A stretch of DNA of 7,151 nucleotides from Cyclobacteriaceae bacterium (GTDB lineage: Bacteria; Bacteroidota; Bacteroidia; Cytophagales; Cyclobacteriaceae), in NCBI GenBank assembly GCA_030589835.1, contig JAUUZS010000216.1:1-7151 (forward strand). The letters run 5' to 3'. Numbering within the stretch: the stretch's first letter is position 1; the number at the start of each line of letters is the position of its first letter. Below are positions 1 through 5,601 of this stretch, piece by piece. The position numbers and the translations under genes were made by a program. The notes beneath the pieces were generated by a model that saw only the letters and a list, made by a program, of their open reading frames with translations, was not told the DNA's origin and did no database searches.

Positions 1-1031
1 AAATGATAATCATGAAGCGTATTATAGAGATTTTTCTTTTCTACCTCCTCTTTTATTACTTCCTGTTCTTTTACTTCGCCTTTTTGCACAGGCCCATTCC
101 CAAACAGGGACATTTGTGCATTTTCCGGCTTTACAATACTTACCGTTGACGCCCCAGACAATACACGCTTTGCCAGGTTTCTGAATTCCAGCTCCTCGAA
201 AAGGGCCTTCAATTTTTCCTCATTAAAACCGGTGTATTCGAGGGCTTGCTCATCAAACTCAACGGGCACATCCAAAACAATGGTTGCGAGTTCCTTGGAC
301 AAAATTCCCTGCTGAGCAAAGTTTTCGACATTTTCTTTTTGCTTTCCTTTTAGCTTATCTGAGTTGGCAATTAGGTTTTCGACACTGCCATATTCTTTCA
401 GAAGTTTAACGGCTGTTTTAGCCCCTATCCCGGGAATTCCCGGTATATTATCAGAAGCATCGCCCATCAATCCAAGAAAATCACGTACCTGGTCAACTTC
501 AGCAATATCAAATTTCTTTAACACTTCATTTATCCCAAGAATGTCCACGGAGTTTCCCATGAATGCGGGTTTATAAAGATATACATGCTCTTCGACCAAC
601 TGGGCAAAATCCTTATCAGGGGTCATCATAAATACCTCAAACCCATTCTTTGATGCTTGTTTAGCTAATGTTCCGATCACATCATCTGCTTCATAACCGC
701 TTTTCTCAATCACCGGAATATTAAAGCAACTGACCAATTCTTTTACGATAGGAATCCCAATTTTGATGTCTTCCGGTGCCTCCTCACGTTGCGCCTTATA
801 TGCTTCAAACATTTTGTGGCGAAAGGTCGGTCCCGGCATATCAAAAGCCACCCCAATATGAGTTGGTTTCTCTTTATTTAATATTTCGATAAGTGAATTG
901 GCAAACCCCAGGATCACACCCGTGTTCAAACCTTTAGAGTTTATTCTCGGATTTTTGCTGAATGCAAAATGTGCCCTGAAAATCAGTGCCATCGCATCCA
1001 AAAGAAATAGCTTTTTGTCTGGTTTTGCCAT
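1..1031 (-). CDS. polA: DNA polymerase I, N-terminal part (5'-nuclease domain), cut by the window edge
   Basis: DNA polymerase I fills gaps and removes RNA primers and damaged strands. Only the first 343 codons lie in the window. They cover the 5'-3' nuclease domain (about residues 5-290), a variable linker, and the first residues of the next domain (LYNTLHDYH), where the 3'-5' exonuclease-like fold would begin. Visible family motifs are LLDAMALIFRAHFA with acid D12, VAFDMPGPTFRH with D64, YEADDVIGTLA with E114, D116 and D117, TPDKDF with D139 and D141, and the DNA-binding helix-hairpin region GDASDNIPGIPGIGAKTA at about 190-207. All expected metal-binding acids appear present. The ATG at 1031 gives the usual PolA N-terminus, MAKPDKKLFLLDA. 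A 72-bp gap without promoter match or terminator separates it from the upstream cyclase gene, so readthrough from cysS is plausible. The exonuclease-like and polymerase domains are outside the window, so proofreading ability cannot be judged. Confidence 0.96.
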   Translation of the reverse strand, partial: MAKPDKKLFLLDAMALIFRAHFAFSKNPRINSKGLNTGVILGFANSLIEILNKEKPTHIGVAFDMPGPTFRHKMFEAYKAQREEAPEDIKIGIPIVKELVSCFNIPVIEKSGYEADDVIGTLAKQASKNGFEVFMMTPDKDFAQLVEEHVYLYKPAFMGNSVDILGINEVLKKFDIAEVDQVRDFLGLMGDASDNIPGIPGIGAKTAVKLLKEYGSVENLIANSDKLKGKQKENVENFAQQGILSKELATIVLDVPVEFDEQALEYTGFNEEKLKALFEELEFRNLAKRVLSGASTVSIVKPENAQMSLFGNGPVQKGEVKEQEVIKEEVEKKNLYNTLHDYH

Positions 1032-1103
1032 AGTTAAATTGTTGATAATGGATTGGGAAAAGATTATTAAATAAAGGAATTAATCAATGAAAAACAATAT
1101 AGT

Positions 1104-2114
1104 TTATTCATTATAAATGGTATAAAGCACCGTTTCGCCAACAGCCTGCAATGTTTGCTTATCAATAATACTCATGTTATCATTTTTCGTGTGGTGATAA
1201 TCCCCAAAATAATAACTGGGTGAATTGGGTGTATATTCTACGATATCAATCATGGGTATTTTGGCATCGCGATTCACAAATATGTGGTCGTCCATGATGC
1301 CGGGACTATTCGTACTGATAAAATAATTGGAATAGCCAAGTCCTCTGGCAGTACTCCATACCTTTTTCATCACTTTAGGTGCAAATTGCATTGACCCGCC
1401 TTCCTTGTAAAACCTGGCATTTTTTGCCCCTACCATATCGAGCAGGATTCCGTAATAGGCAGAATAACCAGGGACATGTGGGTTGTCAGCCCAATATTGG
1501 GAGCCGAGGCACCACCAAATTTGTACACGTCCATTTTTAAGAGGTGTTTTTTCAACATCTTCATGCTCGCCATAATCTTCTGCATCAAACAAAATGATAT
1601 CAATTCCGGCATTTGGTTTTTCGTTGTTGCTCATGATTCTGGCAATTTCAAGCAACACTCCGACACCGCTTCCCCCGTCATTTGCCCCATCGATAGGTTC
1701 ATGCCTTCCCTCTGTACCTTTGTCGGCAAATGGCCTGGTATCCCAATGGGCTGCCAACAAAATCCGCTTTTGAACATTGGGGTTAAATGATGCAATGATA
1801 TTCTTGCAACGCAGGATTGTGCCATCATATGCCTGCTCACTAAAATCTTGTTCCGTGACCATTGCCCCATATGATTTCAATATGTTCACCAGGTAGGCGC
1901 CACAAACTTTATGCGCATCCGTGTTTGGCACACGAGGCCCGAAATCAACTTGCTTTTGAATAAAAAAATAAGCAGAATCGCTATTAAATGACGGCACAGT
2001 GATCGATTTTTTTAATTTTCTGCCCGCCACTTGATCTACTGATTTTTTACTGCTTTCGCATCCAAAAAATAAGCCACAAGAAATAAAAAGTATAAAAAAT
2101 AATTTTGCTATCAT
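1104..2114 (-). CDS. M28-family glutaminyl-peptide cyclotransferase (glutaminyl cyclase), predicted lipoprotein
   Basis: Predicted zinc enzyme that cyclises N-terminal glutamine to pyroglutamate on exported proteins. The 336-residue product starts with a hydrophobic signal sequence ending FFGC, a likely lipobox with C19 as the lipidated residue; ESSKK follows, with no clear surface-export signal, so a periplasm-facing lipoprotein is inferred. The M28 fold runs from about residue 45 to the end. Visible motifs are VDFGPRVPNT (56-65), AHWDTRP with H123, DGANDGGSGVG with D146, FDAEDYG with E179 and D180, WCLGSQYWA (201-209), LLDMVG with D226, DDH (275-277) and HHTKND with H307 and H308. By family comparison D146, D180 and a His of the 307-308 pair are likely zinc ligands and E179 the catalytic acid. 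An ATG at 2132 would also fit, but 2114 is preferred: it forms an ATGA overlap with the cysS stop and puts the hydrophobic segment at the N-terminus. A plain M28 aminopeptidase is the alternative, less likely given the pattern DAEDYG...CLGSQYWA. Confidence 0.85.
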   Translation of the reverse strand: MIAKLFFILFISCGLFFGCESSKKSVDQVAGRKLKKSITVPSFNSDSAYFFIQKQVDFGPRVPNTDAHKVCGAYLVNILKSYGAMVTEQDFSEQAYDGTILRCKNIIASFNPNVQKRILLAAHWDTRPFADKGTEGRHEPIDGANDGGSGVGVLLEIARIMSNNEKPNAGIDIILFDAEDYGEHEDVEKTPLKNGRVQIWWCLGSQYWADNPHVPGYSAYYGILLDMVGAKNARFYKEGGSMQFAPKVMKKVWSTARGLGYSNYFISTNSPGIMDDHIFVNRDAKIPMIDIVEYTPNSPSYYFGDYHHTKNDNMSIIDKQTLQAVGETVLYTIYNE

Positions 2115-3604
2115 TGCTCTTCGTACGCCCAACCAACGGATTCTTTTGAATCTTTTAATACCACGCCATGTTTTTTAAGCCCTGCACGTATTTCATCTAC
2201 CTTATCATAATCTTTGGCTTCTTTTGCCTGCTTATATAAGCCAATAATAATTTTGATCATTCCATCAGCATCTGCAGGTTTTTCCTCTTTCAGCCCCAGC
2301 ACATCCTCAATAAGTGTAACAAAGGTTTCAATAAGTTTGTTAAAAATATCTTCCCCAATTTCACTGCATTTCAAATTACCTGTCGATATTGAGTTTATTT
2401 TTTTTAATAAGTTAAAAATATGTGCAATGGCTTGTGCTGTATTGAAGTCATCATTTAGAGCCCGGTAGCAATTGTCAATGATCCCATTGATTTGACCTGC
2501 TGTTTTTTCATTGATATCTACTTTGTCATCCTGGTCAAATTTCAGCTTTTTTGCCAACACCAGCCCATTGATCATTTTTTTATAGCCTTTGGCTGCAGCT
2601 TTTAGTGCGTCATTAGAAAAGTCAAGTGTGCTGGAATAGTGTGATTGCAGCATAAAAAACCTGACCGCCATCGGGCTGTATGGCTCATTAAGGAGATCAT
2701 GGGTGCCGTTGAACAATTCTTCAGGCAAGAACGAATTTCCCAAGGACTTACTCATTTTTTGCCCATTGACAGTCAGCATGTTGGTATGCAGCCAATATTT
2801 TACTGGCTGTTTTCCTGTGGCCCCAACAGATTGTGCTATTTCGCATTCATGATGTGGAAATTTCAAGTCCAGTCCACCTCCATGAATATCAAATTCCTCC
2901 CCAAGATATTTAGAACTCATCACGGAGCATTCCAGATGCCAGCCAGGAAATCCGGGGCTCCATGCAGATTCCCATCGCATGATATGAGAAGGGCTTGCTT
3001 TTTTCCACAAAGCAAAATCTACGTTATTTCGCTTTTCTTCCTGACCGTCAAGCGCTCTTGAACCCGCCATTAATTCTTCTACTACCCTGCCCGAGAGTAT
3101 ACCATATTTTGCTGTTTCATTATATTTAGCAACATCAAAATAAACTGAGCCATTAACTTCATAAGCAAGGCCTTTTTCTACCAGCTTCTCGATCATTATT
3201 ATTTGCTCCTGAATGTGGCCGGTGGCACTCGGCTCAATATCAGGATCGAGAATATTAAATTTTGCGGTAACGCGATGAAAATCGTTTGAATATTTTTGTA
3301 CAATTTCCATAGGCTCCAGGTTTTCCAGCCTGGCTTTTTTACTGATTTTATCCTCGCCCTCATCGGCATCACTCTCTAGGTGACCAACGTCAGTTATGTT
3401 TCTTACATACCGCACCTTGTATCCCAAATGTTTCAGATACCTATAGATAATATCAAAACTTAAAAAAGTCCTCACGTTTCCCAGATGCACATCACTGTAC
3501 ACTGTAGGACCACAGACGTACATTCCGACAAATGGAGGGTTGATGGGTTCGAATATTTCTTTCTTCCTGGAAAGTGAATTATATACTCTCAATTGATTTT
3601 GCAT
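2111..3604 (-). CDS. cysS: Cysteinyl-tRNA synthetase
   Basis: Class I aminoacyl-tRNA synthetase that charges tRNA-Cys with cysteine in the cytoplasm. The 497-residue product is complete. The Rossmann catalytic domain carries the HIGH-type signature as VHLGN (39-43) and KMSKS at 283-287. The catalytic zinc site typical of CysRS is intact: C31 in MYVCGPTVY, C226 in GWHLECS, and H251 plus E255 in FPHHECEIAQ. The segment RNITDVG (68-74) is also characteristic. From about residue 330 the protein is helical, matching the DALR/anticodon-binding region. It is slightly longer than the roughly 460 residues of the E. coli enzyme. The ATG at 3604 leads into LRVYNSLSRKKEIFEPI, which aligns with the start of other CysRS proteins. 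It is first in the minus-strand group, diverges from rimP, and overlaps the cyclase gene by four bases. Confidence 0.98.
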   Translation of the reverse strand: MQNQLRVYNSLSRKKEIFEPINPPFVGMYVCGPTVYSDVHLGNVRTFLSFDIIYRYLKHLGYKVRYVRNITDVGHLESDADEGEDKISKKARLENLEPMEIVQKYSNDFHRVTAKFNILDPDIEPSATGHIQEQIIMIEKLVEKGLAYEVNGSVYFDVAKYNETAKYGILSGRVVEELMAGSRALDGQEEKRNNVDFALWKKASPSHIMRWESAWSPGFPGWHLECSVMSSKYLGEEFDIHGGGLDLKFPHHECEIAQSVGATGKQPVKYWLHTNMLTVNGQKMSKSLGNSFLPEELFNGTHDLLNEPYSPMAVRFFMLQSHYSSTLDFSNDALKAAAKGYKKMINGLVLAKKLKFDQDDKVDINEKTAGQINGIIDNCYRALNDDFNTAQAIAHIFNLLKKINSISTGNLKCSEIGEDIFNKLIETFVTLIEDVLGLKEEKPADADGMIKIIIGLYKQAKEAKDYDKVDEIRAGLKKHGVVLKDSKESVGWAYEEQ

Positions 3605-3608
3605 GATG

Positions 3609-3616
3609 CAAATTTA
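3609..3616 (-). promoter_or_regulatory. Candidate Bacteroidota -7 element for cysS
   Basis: On the minus strand these bases read TAAATTTG, an exact match to the Bacteroidota -7 consensus TAnnTTTG. The ATG of cysS begins five bases beyond its last G, which is about where transcription would start, so the mRNA would be leaderless or nearly so. No TTTG or TTG -33 box is visible at the usual 19-21 bp spacing; that region reads as a T-rich tract on the minus strand. The support is one eight-base motif plus position, so the call is tentative. Confidence 0.35.
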
Positions 3617-3720
3617 AGAAAAATGATATTTTATGATAATAAAAAAAGCACCACCTTTATAATTAGTACATATGAGAGATGCCCCTATTGATAAAAATGC
3701 TTGTTTTGGATACTAATATA

Positions 3721-3751
3721 TTTGTTTTTCAACTCATATCCATTACCTTTG
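3721..3751 (+). promoter_or_regulatory. Bacteroidota-type promoter for the rimP-nusA-infB operon
   Basis: A -33 box TTTG (3721-3724) is followed by exactly 19 bases and a -7 box TACCTTTG (3744-3751). This matches the published Bacteroidota primary sigma factor consensus TTTG-N19/20-TAnnTTTG, with both boxes exact and the spacing right. Transcription would start near 3756-3759, giving an untranslated leader of about 60 bases before the rimP ATG. The element lies in the divergent region and points toward rimP. No other promoter match was found in the short gaps before nusA or infB, which suggests it drives the whole cluster. Confidence 0.7.
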
Positions 3752-3774
3752 CGGAGAAATTTATACTGAGCCTG

Positions 3775-3797
3775 AGGGGACCAAAGTCCCCTTTTTT
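3775..3797 (+). terminator. Intrinsic terminator-like hairpin in the rimP leader (probable attenuator)
   Basis: GGGGAC (3776-3781) and GTCCCC (3786-3791) form a perfect six-pair GC-rich stem with the four-base loop CAAA. A3775-T3792 can add a seventh pair, and a run of six T follows (3792-3797). This is the form of a factor-independent terminator reading on the plus strand; the minus-strand reading has no T-run after the stem. It sits about 20 bases after the predicted start site and ends 21 bases before the rimP ATG, so it would act on rimP-nusA-infB transcripts. No plus-strand gene lies upstream for it to terminate. Attenuation is inferred. Confidence 0.6.
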
Positions 3798-3818
3798 AAT
3801 GGTTCAAAATTTATTGAA

Positions 3819-4286
3819 ATGGATTTAGGCAAAGAGATTTCCAGGCTAACAGAAAAATTTATTGACAATGACGAGATTTTTCTTGTCGATGTAAATATTA
3901 AGGGAAAGCCCGGAAACCTAAAAATACAAGTATTTATTGATGGGGATCAATATGTCAATGTTGATGAATGCTCAAAGATTAGCAGGAAAATCTCTAATGA
4001 CCTGGAAGAAAGGGACATTATAGATGGACGATATATCATTGAGGTATCAACGCCAGGTGTCGAAAAGCCGTTGAAAATTATCAGGCAATTCCCAAAACAT
4101 ATTGGCAGAGAATTAGAAATTATTACGAAAGAAAATAAAAAGTACCAGGGAGAACTGTTGAACGTACTTGGCGAAGAAATTGAGATTTCGATTAAGTCAG
4201 GTAAAATCAAAAAGGAATTGGGTAGTCCGTCATTAAAACTACCAATTCACGAAATCGAAAAATCAACTGTTGTTCTTAGATTTTAA
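3819..4286 (+). CDS. rimP: Ribosome maturation factor RimP
   Basis: RimP binds the free 30S subunit and helps it mature. The complete 155-residue protein has the usual length and two-domain plan: an N-terminal alpha/beta domain (about 1-82) and a C-terminal Sm-like beta-barrel (about 84-155). Diagnostic stretches are VFIDGD (38-43), VNVDECSKISRKI (46-58), EVSTPGVEKPLK (75-86) and RQFPKHIGRELE (89-100); the STPGV..PL turn is the strongest family marker. The ATG at 3819 is preceded by an A/T-rich region without a Shine-Dalgarno sequence, as is normal in this phylum. The other nearby ATG, at 3799, is out of frame. It is the first gene of the conserved rimP-nusA-infB cluster, 34 bp before nusA. 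Confidence 0.96.
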   Translation: MDLGKEISRLTEKFIDNDEIFLVDVNIKGKPGNLKIQVFIDGDQYVNVDECSKISRKISNDLEERDIIDGRYIIEVSTPGVEKPLKIIRQFPKHIGRELEIITKENKKYQGELLNVLGEEIEISIKSGKIKKELGSPSLKLPIHEIEKSTVVLRF

Positions 4287-4320
4287 TTAAAAATTAAATT
4301 TAGCATATACAATTAAAGCG

Positions 4321-5565
4321 ATGGATCACTCAACATTAATTGAATCGTTTGCCGAATTTGCGAGGCATAAAAATGTCGATCGTCCTACAATGATTAGGAT
4401 ATTAGAGGATGTTTTCCGCACTATGATCAGGAAAAAATACAAAACTGATGATAACTTTGATATCATTATAAATGCTGATAAAGGAGATTTGGAAATATGG
4501 CGTTTCAGGGAAATCGTTGACGATAATTCAGAAGATATTTGGGATTATGACAAAATCAGCCATTCTGAAGCCATAAAAATAGAACCTGATTTTGAAATAG
4601 GGGAAGAAGTTGCTGAAGAAATTAAATTGATGGATTTCGGCAGAAGGGCTGTGATGACTGCAAGACAAACATTAATCCAGAAAATTAAAGACCTCGAAAA
4701 GGACAATCTCTTTTTGAAATACAAAGACCTGGTCGGAGAAATCATTTCCGGTGAGGCCTACCAGGTAATGCAAAAAGAGGCTCTGCTTATCGATGGAGAA
4801 GGCAATGAACTAAATCTTCCCAAATCAGAGCAAATTCCAAAAGACAGATTTAGAAAAGGCGATTCTGTACGTGCAATTGTACACAGGGTGGAGATGGCAA
4901 ATGGAAATCCGAAAATCATACTCTCCCGGACTTCTCCAATATTTCTGGAGCGGCTCTTTGAGAATGAAGTCCCTGAAGTGTTCGACGGCCTAATAACTAT
5001 CAAAACCGTAGTGCGCGAACCAGGCGAGAGAGCAAAAGTTTCAGTAGAATCTTACGATGATCGCATTGACCCTGTAGGTGCCTGTGTAGGTATGAAAGGA
5101 TCCCGGATACATAGTATTGTCCGGGAATTACAAAATGAAAATATTGACGTAATTAATTTCACAGAAAATCTTGACCTATACATCAGTAGAGCTTTGAGCC
5201 CTGCTAAAATTACCGATATCAAGGTTGAAGAGAAAGAAGGTAGAGTATCTGTTTACCTGAAGCCTGACCAGGTATCCCTGGCGATAGGAAAGGGAGGGCA
5301 TAACATAAAATTGGCAAGTAAACTTGTAGGTCTGGAAATTGATGTTTTCAGGGATTTGCAGGGAATAGAAGTTGATGAAGATGTCGATTTGGAAGAATTT
5401 GCAGATGAAATCGAGGCCTGGGTTATTGATGAATTTAAAAGAATAGGCCTGGATACTGCTAAAAGTGTTCTTGCCCTTTCTGTAGAAGATTTGGGCAGAA
5501 GAACCGATCTTGAAGAAGAAACAATCGAAGCTGTATTGAATATTATCAAGCAGGAATTTGAATAA
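4321..5565 (+). CDS. nusA: Transcription termination/antitermination factor NusA
   Basis: NusA binds RNA polymerase and nascent RNA, and modulates pausing, intrinsic termination and antitermination. The 414-residue product is complete. The N-terminal polymerase-binding domain spans about 1-130, including the FGRRAVMTARQTLIQKI segment (106-122). An S1 domain follows at about 133-203, ending in PKIILSRTSP. The KH1 domain has the GMKG loop at 257-260 within DPVGACVGMKGSRI; KH2 has the GKGG loop at 323-326 within LAIGKGGHNIKLA. The tail (about 376-410) looks like one helix-hairpin-helix module, so the two acidic repeat domains of the longer E. coli protein are not both present; short NusA proteins are common outside Proteobacteria. 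It lies 34 bp after rimP and 36 bp before infB. If the rimP leader hairpin is an attenuator, NusA could influence its own operon, which is an inference. Confidence 0.97.
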   Translation: MDHSTLIESFAEFARHKNVDRPTMIRILEDVFRTMIRKKYKTDDNFDIIINADKGDLEIWRFREIVDDNSEDIWDYDKISHSEAIKIEPDFEIGEEVAEEIKLMDFGRRAVMTARQTLIQKIKDLEKDNLFLKYKDLVGEIISGEAYQVMQKEALLIDGEGNELNLPKSEQIPKDRFRKGDSVRAIVHRVEMANGNPKIILSRTSPIFLERLFENEVPEVFDGLITIKTVVREPGERAKVSVESYDDRIDPVGACVGMKGSRIHSIVRELQNENIDVINFTENLDLYISRALSPAKITDIKVEEKEGRVSVYLKPDQVSLAIGKGGHNIKLASKLVGLEIDVFRDLQGIEVDEDVDLEEFADEIEAWVIDEFKRIGLDTAKSVLALSVEDLGRRTDLEEETIEAVLNIIKQEFE

Positions 5566-5601
5566 AATATAGCTAATACAACAACTATAAAGTAAGAATT
5601 A

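Noticed and set aside
430..443. Perfect 14-bp palindrome CCGGGAATTCCCGG
   Set aside because: It lies inside polA and encodes the conserved repeated IPG of the helix-hairpin motif NIPGIPGIG, so codon choice for a repeated peptide explains it. It has no T-run and no regulatory position.
1032..1103. Possible promoter or terminator between the glutaminyl cyclase and polA
   Set aside because: No minus-strand TAnnTTTG and no GC stem with a T-run is visible in these 72 A/T-rich bases.
2645..3061. 138-codon plus-strand open frame opposite cysS
   Set aside because: It is antisense to a fully conserved CysRS coding region, has no recognisable domain, and reads as the complement of real codons.
3705..3724. 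TATATTTG at 3717-3724 as an alternative -7 promoter element
   Set aside because: It matches TAnnTTTG, but no TTTG lies 19-21 bases upstream; the nearest is only eight bases away. Its own TTTG serves better as the -33 box of the 3744-3751 element.
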